Positions 40,752 to 50,710 of a stretch of 64,000 nucleotides of DNA are shown here, piece after piece; position 1 is the stretch's first letter, and each line of letters opens with the position of its first letter. The notes beneath the pieces were generated by a model that ran no database searches, had not been told where the DNA came from, and saw only the letters and a list, made by a program, of their open reading frames with translations. This DNA comes from DATJPY01 sp035506135 (lineage in GTDB: Bacteria > Myxococcota_A > UBA9160 > PR03), in contig DATJPY010000052.1 in assembly GCA_035506135.1 (NCBI GenBank), positions 62,001 to 126,000 on the forward strand. Reading direction: 5' to 3'. The position numbers and the translations under genes are program-made.

Positions 40752-41792
40752 GTGGCGTGGTGGAGGCGGGCACGCGCGCGCGAGGCGGCTGGCCCGCGCG
40801 ATGTCTCGACCGCGATGCGGCGCGCCCTCGTGGCGGTCCTCGACCGCGATCTCGAAGCGGGCGAGGCGCTGCTGACCGAGGCGGTGCATCGCGACTCGCG
40901 CGACGTCGACGCCTACCTCGCGCTGGCGCGCCTCTACCGGCAGCGGGGCGAGATCGGGCGCTCGATCCACCTGCACCAGAATCTCATGCTGCGCCGCGAT
41001 CTCGGCGATCCGGCGCGCTTCCTCGCCCTGTTGGGGCTCGCCGACGACTTCCGCGCGGGCGGATTCCTGCGCCGCGCGATCGCGGCCTACGAGGAGGTGC
41101 TGGCCGAGCAGCCGCGCCATCTCGGCGCGCTGCGCGCGCTCGTCGCGCTCTTCGTCGACGTGCGCGAGCCGCGCCGGGCGATCCCGCTGGCGGTCCGCCT
41201 GGCGCGTCTCGAGGGGCGCGGGCGCGGCGCTGCGGAGGCCGAGCTGCTCGTCGACCTCGCCGAGTGCGAGCGCGCGGAGGGGCACAGCGAGGCGGCGCGC
41301 AAGGCGCTGCGACGCGCTCTCCGCCGCGATCCCGGCCGGGTTCGCGCCTGGATCGCGCTCGGCGAGGTGGAGTCCGAGCTCGGCCGCACGGCGAAGGCGC
41401 TGGCGGCTTGGCGCCGCGTGCCGGCCATCGATCGCGGTGCAGCGGCGACCGTCTATCCGCGGCTCGCGGCGAGCTTCGCGGCGCTCGGCCGCGCGCGCGA
41501 GCACGAGGAGTTCCTGCGCGCCCTGCTCGAGGCGCAGCCCGAGGATCCCGTCGCGCGGCTCGCCCTCGCGCGGGCGATGGCCGGGCGCGGCGAGGCGGAG
41601 GAGGCGATCGGCGAGGTCCGGCGCGTGCTCGAGCGCGAGCCGGAGAATCTGGAGGCGCACGTCGTGCTCGGGCGCATCCTGCTCGCCGAAGCACGTACCG
41701 GGGAGCTGGCGAAGGCGCACGAGGAGCTGCTCGACGTGCTCGAGCGCCGGCGCGTGGCGATCGGCGGCGAGATGGGAGACGCCTTCGCGTGA
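40752..41792 (+). CDS. LapB-like tetratricopeptide protein without rubredoxin domain
   Basis: 346 residues, almost all TPR helices from about 25 to 330 ('AYLALARLYRQRGEIGRSIH', 'ALGEVESELGRTAKALAAW'). Position after lapA and the repeat order match LapB (YciM), which brings the FtsH protease to LpxC. Unlike E. coli LapB it shows no N-terminal membrane helix and no C-terminal CxxC pair; the only cysteine seen is inside 'LAECERAEG'. It may therefore be a reduced LapB or another TPR adaptor. GTG at 40752; stop overlaps the mutS start (GTGA). Confidence 0.8.
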   Translation: MAWWRRARAREAAGPRDVSTAMRRALVAVLDRDLEAGEALLTEAVHRDSRDVDAYLALARLYRQRGEIGRSIHLHQNLMLRRDLGDPARFLALLGLADDFRAGGFLRRAIAAYEEVLAEQPRHLGALRALVALFVDVREPRRAIPLAVRLARLEGRGRGAAEAELLVDLAECERAEGHSEAARKALRRALRRDPGRVRAWIALGEVESELGRTAKALAAWRRVPAIDRGAAATVYPRLAASFAALGRAREHEEFLRALLEAQPEDPVARLALARAMAGRGEAEEAIGEVRRVLEREPENLEAHVVLGRILLAEARTGELAKAHEELLDVLERRRVAIGGEMGDAFA

Positions 41793-44443
41793 CGCGCGCC
41801 GCCCTCGACACGCCGATGATGCGCCAGTACCTGGCGATCAAGGCGCGCCATCCGGATGCGCTGCTCTTCTATCGCATGGGCGACTTCTACGAGCTCTTCC
41901 TCGAGGACGCCGAGCGCGCCGCGCCGCTGCTCGGCATCGCGCTCACCACGCGCGACAAGGGGAAGCCGGACGCAGTGCCGATGTGCGGCGTACCCGTCCA
42001 CGGCGTCGACCCATACCTGAAGCGCCTGGTCGAGCTCGGCCACCGGGTCGCGATCTGCGAGCAGGTGGAGGCTGCGGGGCCGCCGGGTGCGCGCGCGGCG
42101 AGGCTCGTGCGGCGCGACGTCGTCGAGGTGATCACGCCGGGGCTCGTCGGCGACCCCGAGAGCCTCGACGCCGTGCACGAGGTCGCGGTCGCGGCGCTCG
42201 AGCCGGCCGGCTTCGGGCTCGCCGCCTTCGAGGCCTCGACGGGCGACTTCCGCGCGACCGCGGTCGACGGCCCGAGCGACGAGCTCCCCGACGCCGTCGT
42301 CGAGGAGCTCCGGCGCATCGGGGCACGAGAGGTCCTGGTCCCGACACCGCACGCGGAGCGGCTGCGCGCGGCGCTGCGCGGCTCGCTTTCCGACGCGGTC
42401 GTGACGGCGGTCGAGCCGGCGAGCTTCGAGCCGGCGTCGGCGCCCGGAGCGCCGATCGGCTTCGACGCCGGGGCGCGGGATCCGGCGATGCGCGCCGCCG
42501 CGGCGGTGCTGGCGTACGTCGCCGCGCACCAGCCCTTCGCGCTGCGGCACGCCGCACGGCTGCGCCGCTACGCGCTCGCGGACAGCATGGGGCTCGACGC
42601 CTCCACGCGGGCGCACCTGGAGCTCTTCGAGAGCACCGTCGACCGGACGCGCCGTGGCACCTTGATCGAGCGGCTCGACGCGACGCTGACGCCGCTCGGA
42701 GCGCGGCGGCTGGCGCGATGGCTGGCCTATCCGCTGCTCGATCCCGTCGCGATCGCGGCGCGGCAGGACGCCGTCGCGTGGCTGGCCGAGCGCGACCGGC
42801 TGCGCGCGCAGCTGCGGAGCCGTCTGCGACCGGTGCGCGACCTCGAGCGCCTGTTCGCCAAGGCAGCGCGCCCCGGCGCCACGCCGCGCGACCTCGGTGC
42901 GATCCGCTCCTCGCTCGCCGCGCTGCCGGCGCTGGCCGAGATCGCGGCGGCCCACGACGCGGGAGATCTCCCGGGCGCCGCCGCGCCGCCCCCCGCTTCG
43001 CTCCCCGGCGTGGAGCCGGTGCCCGAGGTGCTGCGTCTGCTCGAGGAGGCGCTGGTCGACGAGCCGCCGGCGGTCGCGCGCGGCTCGCGCGGCGCGGGCG
43101 AGGTCGGCTACATCCGGCCCGGCTTCCGCGCCGAGCTGGACGGGCTGCGCGAGAGCGCCCGAAAGGGTCGCGAGTGGATCGCGGGCCTCGAGGCGCGAGA
43201 GCGGGAGCGCACCGGCGTCGCCAGCCTGCGCGTGCGCTTCCACCCGGTGCTCGGCTACGGGATCGAGCTGACCCGCGCGAACCTGGGCCGCGCCCCGGCG
43301 GACTACGAGCGCAAGCAGACGCTGGCCGGTGCCGAGCGCTTCACCACGAGCGAGCTGCGCGAGGTGGAGAGCCGGGTGCTCGGCGCCCACGAGCGCGCGG
43401 CCGCGCTCGAGCGCGAGATCTTCGCGGCGGTTCGCGCGCAGCTGCTCGAGCACGGAGCGTCGATCCGCGCGGCCGCCGACGCGGTCGCGGAGCTCGACGC
43501 GCTCGCCAGCCTCGCCGAGGTCTCGCGCCGCGACGGCTGGACGCGGCCCCAGGTCGACGCGGGCGAGCGGCTCGAGATCCGGGGCGGCCGACATCCCGTG
43601 GTGGAGCCGCTGCTGCACGCGCGCGGCGGGGAGGGGTTCGTCCCGAACGGGACGGAGCTCGACCCTGCGGAGTGTCAGCTCCTGCTCCTCACCGGACCCA
43701 ACATGTCGGGGAAGAGCACCTATCTGCGCCAGGTCGCGCTGATCGCGCTGCTGGCGCAGGTCGGGAGCTTCGTGCCGGCAGAGTCGGCGCGGGTGGGTGT
43801 CGTCGACCGCATCTTTACGCGGGTCGGCGCGTCGGACCGCCTCACGCAGGGAGAGTCGACCTTCCTGGTCGAGATGCGCGAGACCGCCGAGATCCTCGCC
43901 CAGGCCTCGCGCCGGAGCCTGGTGATCCTCGACGAGATCGGCCGCGGCACCAGCACCTTCGACGGCCTCTCGATCGCCTGGGCGGTGGCAGAGTACCTGC
44001 ACGACGCGCCGGGGCTGGGCTCGCGCACGCTCTTCGCGACGCACTACCACGAGCTGATCGAGCTGGCCGAGGCGAAGCCGCGCATGCGCAACGCGCACTT
44101 CGAGGTCCGCGAGTGGGGGTCCGAGGTGGTATTCCTGCGGCGGCTCGTCCCGGGCGGTGCGAGCCGCTCCTACGGGATCCAGGTCGCCCGCCTCGCCGGC
44201 CTTCCGGAGCCCGTGATCGCGCGCGCGCGCGAGGTGCTCGCCGACCTCGAGCAATCACGGCACGGGAGCGAGCGCGACGCGCCGCAGCTCGCGCTCTTCG
44301 CCCCGGCCGCGGAGGTGCCCGAGCCGGCGCGCGGCGTGCTCGAGGCGCTGCGCGCACTCGACCCGGATCGCACCGCGCCGCTCGATGCGCTCCTCGCGCT
44401 GCGCAGCCTTCGCGAGCGACTGCGCCGGGGAGGCGAAGGATGA
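41789..44443 (+). CDS. mutS: DNA mismatch repair protein MutS
   Basis: 884 residues. The mismatch-binding domain starts with 'RMGDFYELFLEDAERAAPLL', whose Phe-x-Glu contacts the mismatch; connector, lever and clamp domains follow; the ATPase domain has Walker A 'LTGPNMSGKSTYLRQVALIA' near 634 and Walker B 'LVILDEIGRGTSTFDG' near 710. The GTG at 41789 overlaps the TPR gene stop and has GGGAG about nine bases upstream. No mutL is in the window. The gene opens a coupled run mutS-amidase-glnD-xer-cca. Confidence 0.97.
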   Translation: MTRAALDTPMMRQYLAIKARHPDALLFYRMGDFYELFLEDAERAAPLLGIALTTRDKGKPDAVPMCGVPVHGVDPYLKRLVELGHRVAICEQVEAAGPPGARAARLVRRDVVEVITPGLVGDPESLDAVHEVAVAALEPAGFGLAAFEASTGDFRATAVDGPSDELPDAVVEELRRIGAREVLVPTPHAERLRAALRGSLSDAVVTAVEPASFEPASAPGAPIGFDAGARDPAMRAAAAVLAYVAAHQPFALRHAARLRRYALADSMGLDASTRAHLELFESTVDRTRRGTLIERLDATLTPLGARRLARWLAYPLLDPVAIAARQDAVAWLAERDRLRAQLRSRLRPVRDLERLFAKAARPGATPRDLGAIRSSLAALPALAEIAAAHDAGDLPGAAAPPPASLPGVEPVPEVLRLLEEALVDEPPAVARGSRGAGEVGYIRPGFRAELDGLRESARKGREWIAGLEARERERTGVASLRVRFHPVLGYGIELTRANLGRAPADYERKQTLAGAERFTTSELREVESRVLGAHERAAALEREIFAAVRAQLLEHGASIRAAADAVAELDALASLAEVSRRDGWTRPQVDAGERLEIRGGRHPVVEPLLHARGGEGFVPNGTELDPAECQLLLLTGPNMSGKSTYLRQVALIALLAQVGSFVPAESARVGVVDRIFTRVGASDRLTQGESTFLVEMRETAEILAQASRRSLVILDEIGRGTSTFDGLSIAWAVAEYLHDAPGLGSRTLFATHYHELIELAEAKPRMRNAHFEVREWGSEVVFLRRLVPGGASRSYGIQVARLAGLPEPVIARAREVLADLEQSRHGSERDAPQLALFAPAAEVPEPARGVLEALRALDPDRTAPLDALLALRSLRERLRRGGEG

Positions 44444-45594
44444 GCCGCAGGGTGCCGATCGCCCTCGCGGCGCTCGCCCTGCTCGGCGCAGGCCGTCCGG
44501 AGGGGCTCGGCGACATCGTCTCGGTGCGCCACTGGAGCTACCCCACCTACTCGCGCGTCGTGATCGAGCTGTCGCGGCCGATCTCCACCGAGGTCCAGAC
44601 GCTGCCGGCCGATCCCACGAGCCGCACCCCGGCGCGGCTCTTCTTCGACCTGCCCGGCGTGTGGGTCGGGCGGCAGTTCGACGAGCCGATCGCTGTCGGC
44701 GACGGCCTGCTGCGTCGCGTTCGCATCGGGCAGAACACGCTCGGCAGCGCGCGGGTGGTGCTCGATCTCGAGCGCTGCGACGGTCACCGCGTGCGCGAGC
44801 TCGCCGCCCCCGATCGCCTGGTGGTCGACGTCTTTGCAGACCGACGGACCGCGCGATCGCACGGGCGCCGGCTCGCGCGCGCCCTGCCGATGGAGCTGCG
44901 CACCGTCCACACCGTGGTGATCGATGCGGGCCACGGCGGCGCCGACCCGGGCGCCATCGGGATCGGTGGTCTCCGCGAGAAGGACGTGACGCTCGTGCTC
45001 GCCAAGATCCTGCGCGGGCGCCTCACCCGGCGCGGGTTCGCCGTGGTGATGACGCGCGACCGCGACACCACGCTGTCCCTGCTGGACCGAACGGCCCTCG
45101 CCGAGGGCGCGGGCGGCGACGTCTTCGTCTCGCTGCACGCCAACGCCGCGCCGCGCCCCGAGCTGGAGGGCGTCGAGATCTACACGCTCGACGAGAACGC
45201 ACAGCGGCAGACGCTGCGCGTGGCCGCCCGCGAGAACGGCGTCGCGCCGCGCGAGGTCGACCCGCTGCAACGGCTGCTGGCGCGGCTGCGGCTCTCCGAG
45301 GCGTCGGCGCGCTCGGGGCAGCTCGCCGACCTCGTGTACGGCGAGATCGCATCCTCGATGGGCGTGCGCTGGCCTTCGGTGCTCGGGCCGGGCCGCAAGC
45401 ATGGCCCGTTCTATGTGCTCTACCTGTCGGACATGCCGGCGATCCTGGTCGAGGCGGGCTTCGTGACCCATCCGGGAGACGCGCGGCGGCTGCGCGATCC
45501 GGCGTACCTCGATGCCATGGCGGACCAGATCGCCGAGGGCCTGGCGCGGTTTCGCGCGCGCTCGCGCCCGGTGGTGGCGGAGCGGACTCCGTGA
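44440..45594 (+). CDS. amiC: N-acetylmuramoyl-L-alanine amidase with AMIN domain
   Basis: 384 residues. A signal peptide of about 23 residues is followed by an AMIN domain (about 27-125, 'VVIELSRPIST' and 'LVVDVFADR') and an Amidase_3 domain (about 155-375). Zinc ligands are visible in 'VIDAGHGGADPG', 'GLREKDVTLVLAK', 'VSLHANAAPRPE' and 'ILVEAGFVTHPGD'. It cuts the stem peptide from murein in the periplasm during cell separation, with AMIN targeting it. The ATG overlaps the mutS stop. Confidence 0.93.
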   Translation: MSRRVPIALAALALLGAGRPEGLGDIVSVRHWSYPTYSRVVIELSRPISTEVQTLPADPTSRTPARLFFDLPGVWVGRQFDEPIAVGDGLLRRVRIGQNTLGSARVVLDLERCDGHRVRELAAPDRLVVDVFADRRTARSHGRRLARALPMELRTVHTVVIDAGHGGADPGAIGIGGLREKDVTLVLAKILRGRLTRRGFAVVMTRDRDTTLSLLDRTALAEGAGGDVFVSLHANAAPRPELEGVEIYTLDENAQRQTLRVAARENGVAPREVDPLQRLLARLRLSEASARSGQLADLVYGEIASSMGVRWPSVLGPGRKHGPFYVLYLSDMPAILVEAGFVTHPGDARRLRDPAYLDAMADQIAEGLARFRARSRPVVAERTP

Positions 45595-48320
45595 GGGCGC
45601 CGGCCGTGGAGCGCTGGCTCTCCGAGCTCGGCGGGGGAGGGCCGATCGCGCGCGAGCGCGAAGGCGAAGTGCTCGGAGCCGTGCGCGGCTACCTGGCCGC
45701 GGCGCGCGAGGAGCTGACAGAGCTGCATCGCGCATCGCGCGCCGGGAGCCGGGTTAACGCTCTCCACTCCGACCTGATGGATCGGCTGGTGCGGCGGCTC
45801 TTCCAGCTCGCCGAGAGCGACTACTTCGCCAGCGAAGGCGATGCGGGCGACCGCATCGCCGTGCTCGCGGTCGGCGGCTACGCACGCCGCGAGATGTCGA
45901 TCTGCTCCGACGTCGACCTGCTCCTCCTCCACGCCGGCCCGGTGACACCCTACGTGACGCGCATCGCGGAGCGGATCCAGTACTGGCTGTGGGACGCCGG
46001 GCTGACCGTCGGCTGCGCCACGCGCACGATCGCGGACACCGTGGCGCTGGCGCGCGCCGACGAGACCGTCTTCACCGGCATCCTCGACACGCGCTTCCTG
46101 TCCGGGGATCCGGACTTCTTCCACGAGTTCAGCGACGCGCTGCGCCGCGAGCTGCTTCCCGACGCGGAGTACTTCCTGGGGCGCCAGGTGGCCTCGATCC
46201 AGAAGCGCCACGCCGAGTTCGGCGAGTCGCTCTACCTGCTCCAGCCCAACGTCAAGGAGGGAGCGGGTGGCCTGCGCGACTACCACGCCGCGATCTGGGC
46301 GATGCGCGCCGTGCTCCCGTCGGCGCGCGGTCTCGACGACCTGCTGCACTCCGGGCTGCTGACCGAGTCGGAGATGGAGGCGTACCGCAGCGCGCTCGAC
46401 TTCCTGTGGCGAGTGCGAAACGAGCTGCACCTGATCGCGCGGCGCCGCCAGGACCAGATGAGCTTCGAGCTCCAGGAGCAGATCGCGTCGACCTTCGGCT
46501 ATCCCGACGACGGCCCCGACGCGCCGCTCCCGGTCGAGCTCTTCATGAGCGACTACTACCGCCACGCGCGCGCGATCCGCAACTACTCCGAGCTGGTGCT
46601 CGAGCAGTGCCGCGCGCGGGCTCGGCGCGACCGCCGCCCTCCGCCGCCGGCGATCCCCGTCGAGGACGGCTTCCGGGTGGCCGGCGACCACCTCGAGATC
46701 CCGAACGCGAACCATCTGCGCGAGCGGCCGCTGCGCCTGCTCACGGCGTTCGCCGTCGCCCAGGAGCACGACGTGCAGCTGTCACGGACGGCCCAGCGCC
46801 TCGTGCGCGAGAACCTGCACCTGATCGACGACGCCTTCCGCCGCGACCCGCAGGCGACCGCCACCTTCCTGCGAATCCTGGACGCCGACCGGCGCGTGAT
46901 GCGCTCGCTCATGGCGATGAACGAGATCGGGCTCCTGGCCCGCTACCTCCCGGAGTGGGAGCACATCGTCTGCCGCTGGCAGCACGTGATCTATCACACG
47001 TACACCGTGGACGTACACTCGATCTTCCTGGTCGAGGAGCTGCGCCGGCTCTGGCAGGGCAAGTACGAGCGCGTGCTGCCGGAGCTGACCGAGCTGATGC
47101 GCAACGCGGAGGACCGCCCGGCGCTCTACCTCGGTTGCCTGCTGCACGACGTCGGCAAGGGCTTCGGCGGCGAGCACTCGAACAAGGGGGCGGAGCGCGC
47201 GCGGGTCTGCGTCGAGCGGCTCGGCCTCGACCCGGAGCGCGCCGAGCGCATCGTGTTCCTGGTCCGGCACCACCTCTCGATGTCCCACATCGGGCAGCGC
47301 CGCGACCTCTCCGACCCGCGCATGATCTCCGAGTTCGCGAAGCTGGTGGGGGATCGCACCAATCTGCGGAATCTCTACCTGCTCACCTTCGCGGACATGC
47401 GCGCGTCGTCGAAGTCGGGCTGGACCGAGTGGAAGGCAGCGCTGGTGCGCGAGCTCTTCGAGCGCACGGCCGAGGTGCTCGAGACCGGGCGGCCGGACGA
47501 GGGCGTCGCCTTCGCCACGATCGAGGCGCGCGTCGAGAAGCGACAGCAGGCGGCGCGCGACGAGCTGCGCGCGCTCGGAGTCGCCGATTCGAAGATCGAC
47601 TCGTTCTTCGACGAGATGCCGCGCCGCTACTTCGTGTCGCACACGCCCCGGCAGATCGCCCGGCACGCGATGACGCTGCTCTCGTTCAGCGACGCGAAGC
47701 CGGTCGTGATGGGGGTCCGCGAGATGCGCGGCGGCTTCTCCGAGCTGATCACCTGCACGCGCGACGTGCACGGACTCTACTGGCGGATCGCCGGCACCCT
47801 CACCGCGCGCGGGATCAACATCCTCGGCTCGAACGTGTACACGACGCGTACGGGCCTGGCGCTCGAGGTGTACCGCGTGGCCACGCCGCCGGGAGAGGGC
47901 GAGGATCGGGCGCGCACGTGGGCGGCGTTCGAGGAGAGCCTGCGGCGGGTGCTGGCCGGCGAGCTGCGGGTCGAGGAGCTGGTCAAGCGCCGCCGCCGCC
48001 CGATCGGGGAGACCGCGACCCCGTCCCGGCTGCCGCCGAGCGTCGAGATCTCGAACGACGAGTCCGACTTCTACACGATCGTCGACGTAGCGGCGAACGA
48101 CCGCATGGGCCTGCTCTACGACCTGACGCGCACGCTCGCCGACCGCGGTCTCGAGATCTACATCTCGAAGGCGACAACCGTGCTCGACCAGGTTGCGGAC
48201 TCCTTCTACGTGAAGGACCAGCAAGGGAAGAAGCTCGTCGACCCGGAGCGGATCGAGGCGCTGCGCGCAGCGCTGCTCGCCGCGGTCCAGATGGAGGAAG
48301 CGGCGCATGGGACGCCGTGA
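45591..48320 (+). CDS. glnD: Bifunctional uridylyltransferase/uridylyl-removing enzyme (PII sensor)
   Basis: 909 residues. The nucleotidyltransferase motif 'GGYARREMSICSDVDLLLL' lies near 90, a helical GlnD/PII-UTase region follows, the HD domain has 'LGCLLHDVGKGFGGEHS' near 519, and two ACT domains lie near 705-775 and 815-890. It adds and removes UMP on PII according to glutamine, so it controls nitrogen assimilation. GTG at 45591 overlaps the amidase stop. No glnB or glnA is present. Confidence 0.95.
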   Translation: MRAPAVERWLSELGGGGPIAREREGEVLGAVRGYLAAAREELTELHRASRAGSRVNALHSDLMDRLVRRLFQLAESDYFASEGDAGDRIAVLAVGGYARREMSICSDVDLLLLHAGPVTPYVTRIAERIQYWLWDAGLTVGCATRTIADTVALARADETVFTGILDTRFLSGDPDFFHEFSDALRRELLPDAEYFLGRQVASIQKRHAEFGESLYLLQPNVKEGAGGLRDYHAAIWAMRAVLPSARGLDDLLHSGLLTESEMEAYRSALDFLWRVRNELHLIARRRQDQMSFELQEQIASTFGYPDDGPDAPLPVELFMSDYYRHARAIRNYSELVLEQCRARARRDRRPPPPAIPVEDGFRVAGDHLEIPNANHLRERPLRLLTAFAVAQEHDVQLSRTAQRLVRENLHLIDDAFRRDPQATATFLRILDADRRVMRSLMAMNEIGLLARYLPEWEHIVCRWQHVIYHTYTVDVHSIFLVEELRRLWQGKYERVLPELTELMRNAEDRPALYLGCLLHDVGKGFGGEHSNKGAERARVCVERLGLDPERAERIVFLVRHHLSMSHIGQRRDLSDPRMISEFAKLVGDRTNLRNLYLLTFADMRASSKSGWTEWKAALVRELFERTAEVLETGRPDEGVAFATIEARVEKRQQAARDELRALGVADSKIDSFFDEMPRRYFVSHTPRQIARHAMTLLSFSDAKPVVMGVREMRGGFSELITCTRDVHGLYWRIAGTLTARGINILGSNVYTTRTGLALEVYRVATPPGEGEDRARTWAAFEESLRRVLAGELRVEELVKRRRRPIGETATPSRLPPSVEISNDESDFYTIVDVAANDRMGLLYDLTRTLADRGLEIYISKATTVLDQVADSFYVKDQQGKKLVDPERIEALRAALLAAVQMEEAAHGTP

Positions 48321-49278
48321 TCCGGCCGCGCCGGCCGCCGAGCTGGCGGCCGCGGTCGACCGCTTCCTCACGCACCTCGTGGTCGAGCGCGGGCTGGCGC
48401 GCAACTCGGTCGAGGCCTATGCGCGCGATCTCGCCCGCCTCGCGGCGCATCTCGAGGAGCAGGGGGCTCGGGGCGCGGCGCAGATCCGTCCCGCGCACCT
48501 GCGCAGCTTCGCCGAGGCACTCGACGAGGCCGGGCTCGCGCCCGCCAGCCGCGCGCGAGCACTGGTGTCCGCGCGCCGCTTCGTGCGCCACCTCGTCGCG
48601 CGGGGCGTGCTGGCGCGCGATCCGAGCGAGGGGCTGCGCGCGCCGCGGCTCGGCCGCTCGCTCCCGCGCGCGCTGCCCGCGTCGGAGACCGAGGCGCTGC
48701 TCGCCGCCGCGGCTGCCGAGGGACCGCTGGGGCTCCGCGATCGCGCGATGCTCGAGGTGCTCTACGCGTCGGGGCTCCGGGTGTCGGAGCTGGTCGGGCT
48801 GCCGCTCGGCGCGGTGGACCGGCGCGCCGGGCTCCTGCGCGTGCTCGGCAAGGGCGGCCGCACGCGCATCGTGCCGCTCGGGGAGCCCGCGCTGGCGGCT
48901 CTCGAGACGTGGCTCGCGGAGGGCCGACCGGCCTTCGCGCGGGGTCGCGCCGCGGGGCGCGCCAGCGACGCGGTCTTCCTGTCGCGCCGCGGGAGCGCGA
49001 TGACGCGCCAGAACTTCTTCGAGCGCCTGCGCGCGCTGGCGCTGCGGGCCGGGATCGCCTCCGACCGCGTGTCGCCGCACGTCCTGCGCCACTCGTTCGC
49101 GACGGACCTGCTCGAGGGCGGTGCGGACCTGCGCGCCGTGCAGGCGATGCTCGGGCACGCGGATCTCGCGACCACGCAGATCTACACGCAGGTGAGCCGG
49201 CAGCGGCTGCGCGAGACCGTGGAGCGCCGCCACCCGCGCGGGACGCGCGACCCCGCCGACTCGACGTCTGCGCGGTGA
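48307..49278 (+). CDS. xerC: Tyrosine recombinase XerC/XerD
   Basis: 323 residues, normal Xer length. N-terminal SAM-like domain 'ARNSVEAYARDLARLAAHLE'; catalytic residues in 'YASGLRVSELVGLPLG' (Arg), 'GKGGRTRIVPLG' (Lys), 'HVLRHSFATDLLEGG' (His-x-x-Arg), 'MLGHADLATTQIYTQV' (His, Tyr). It resolves chromosome dimers at dif; context with glnD and scpAB is housekeeping, not phage. XerD is an equal possibility. It overlaps glnD by 14 bases and cca by four (GTGA). Confidence 0.92.
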   Translation: MGRRDPAAPAAELAAAVDRFLTHLVVERGLARNSVEAYARDLARLAAHLEEQGARGAAQIRPAHLRSFAEALDEAGLAPASRARALVSARRFVRHLVARGVLARDPSEGLRAPRLGRSLPRALPASETEALLAAAAAEGPLGLRDRAMLEVLYASGLRVSELVGLPLGAVDRRAGLLRVLGKGGRTRIVPLGEPALAALETWLAEGRPAFARGRAAGRASDAVFLSRRGSAMTRQNFFERLRALALRAGIASDRVSPHVLRHSFATDLLEGGADLRAVQAMLGHADLATTQIYTQVSRQRLRETVERRHPRGTRDPADSTSAR

Positions 49279-50615
49279 GCGAGGCCGTGCTCGCGGGCCT
49301 GCACCTCGCGCCCGCCGTCGCGGGGCTCGTCGAGTGCGTGCTGCGCGAGGCGGAGCAGCGAGCTCGCGCGGTGTACCTGGTGGGCGGGCCGGTGCGCGAC
49401 CTCCTGCTCGGCCGGCCGCTGCGCGACGTCGACCTGATCGTCGAGGGCGACGCCGGTGTCGCCGAGGAGCTCGCGCGCGCCGCGTCGCCGCCCGGCGTGC
49501 AGGTGGTGAGCCACGACCGCTTCGGCACGGTGAGGCTCGAGAGCTCCGAGGCGGCGCTCGATCTCGCGGGCACGCGCCGCGAGCGGTACGCGCGGCCCGG
49601 CGCGCTTCCGAGCGTCGAGCCGGGAAGTGTCGACGAGGACCTGCTGCGACGCGACTTCACGGTCAACGCGATGGCGCTGCCGCTCTCGCGGGCGGCCCGG
49701 CGCGCGGCGGGATCGGAGCGCAGCGACGAGCCGGCGGTGCTGGCGCCGGATCCTGCGCGCGAGGATTTGCAGGCCCGCGTCCTTCGCATCCTGCATCCGC
49801 GGAGCTTCCACGACGATCCGACCCGCGCGCTCCGCGCGGCGCGGCTGTCGGTTCGACTCGGCTTTCGCCTCTCGCGCGGATCGCGGGCGGCGCTGCGCGA
49901 CGCGCTCCGGGACGGCGCCTTCGGCGCCGTGTCGGGAGATCGGCTGCGGCGCGAGTTCGAGAAGCTCTTCGACGACGCGGCCCTCGGCGCCGATCCGGCG
50001 GCGGCGCTGCGGCGGCTGGCCGAGTGGCACGTGCTGGGCGCCCTCGAGCCGGGCCTCTCGTTCCCGGGCCCGGCGGCGGCGCCGGTGCGGCGTCTGGGGC
50101 GGGCGATCGCTGCCCCGCCTTGGGCCCGGCGAGGGTCCGGGCGGGTGCGGTCTTGGGCGGTCGGGCTCGCGCTCTGGCTCGCGGAGGTCGAGGCGCCGCT
50201 GCGGCGGCGCGCGCTCCGTCGCCTCTCGGTGCGCGGGGAGGTCGCCGACCGCGTCGGCGCCTTCCCACAGGAGCGCGACCGAAGGCTCCGCGCGCTCGCG
50301 CGGAGCCGCGGGCGGGGCGCCGCGGATGCACTGCTCGGCGGCCTCGACGACGAGGAGGTGCTCGCGCTCTGGTGCTGCGCGCCGCCGACCGGACGCCAGC
50401 GCATCGTGCGCTGGGCCGCGGAGGACCGCGATCGACGCATTCCCGTGTCGGGTCGCGATCTCCTCGCCGAGGGCCTGTCCGGTCCGGCGGTGGGCGCGGG
50501 CCTGGCGCGCATCCGCGCCGCGTGGCTGGACGGCGCGGTGCGAAGCCGCGAGGAGGCGCTGGCGCTCGCCCGCGAGCTCGGCGGAACGGCGCGGCGTCGG
50601 GCGAAGCGCCGGTGA
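49275..50615 (+). CDS. cca: tRNA nucleotidyltransferase (CCA-adding/poly(A) polymerase family)
   Basis: 446 residues. The class II head domain shows 'YLVGGPVRDLLLGRPLRDVD' (GGxVRD and DxD metal site), 'ALDLAGTRRERYARPGALP', 'LLRRDFTVNAMALPL' and 'DPTRALRAARLSVRLGFRLS'. The C-terminal half is helical with no HD domain and no clear phosphatase motif. It should add CCA, or only part of it, to tRNA 3' ends; distinguishing from poly(A) polymerase needs a tree. GTG at 49275 overlaps the xer stop. Confidence 0.87.
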   Translation: MSEAVLAGLHLAPAVAGLVECVLREAEQRARAVYLVGGPVRDLLLGRPLRDVDLIVEGDAGVAEELARAASPPGVQVVSHDRFGTVRLESSEAALDLAGTRRERYARPGALPSVEPGSVDEDLLRRDFTVNAMALPLSRAARRAAGSERSDEPAVLAPDPAREDLQARVLRILHPRSFHDDPTRALRAARLSVRLGFRLSRGSRAALRDALRDGAFGAVSGDRLRREFEKLFDDAALGADPAAALRRLAEWHVLGALEPGLSFPGPAAAPVRRLGRAIAAPPWARRGSGRVRSWAVGLALWLAEVEAPLRRRALRRLSVRGEVADRVGAFPQERDRRLRALARSRGRGAADALLGGLDDEEVLALWCCAPPTGRQRIVRWAAEDRDRRIPVSGRDLLAEGLSGPAVGAGLARIRAAWLDGAVRSREEALALARELGGTARRRAKRR

Positions 50616-50624
50616 CGCGGGCGG

Positions 50625-50653
50625 TTGCCCACCCTTGACCGATCGACCATACT
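50625..50653 (+). promoter_or_regulatory. Candidate promoter of scpA-scpB-rlu
   Basis: TTGCCC at 50625-50630 and CATACT at 50648-50653 are 17 bases apart in the only sizeable gap of this region, 58 bases before the scpA ATG. Confidence 0.45.
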
Positions 50654-50710
50654 GCGCGCACCCGGGCGGGCCTCCCCCCGCCGGCCCCGAGATCCTCCCG
50701 GAGCGAGTCC

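Noticed and set aside
48307..49278. Tyrosine recombinase as sign of a phage or integrative element
   Set aside because: It is an Xer-type protein in a conserved housekeeping order with no attachment-site repeats, tRNA or phage genes nearby.
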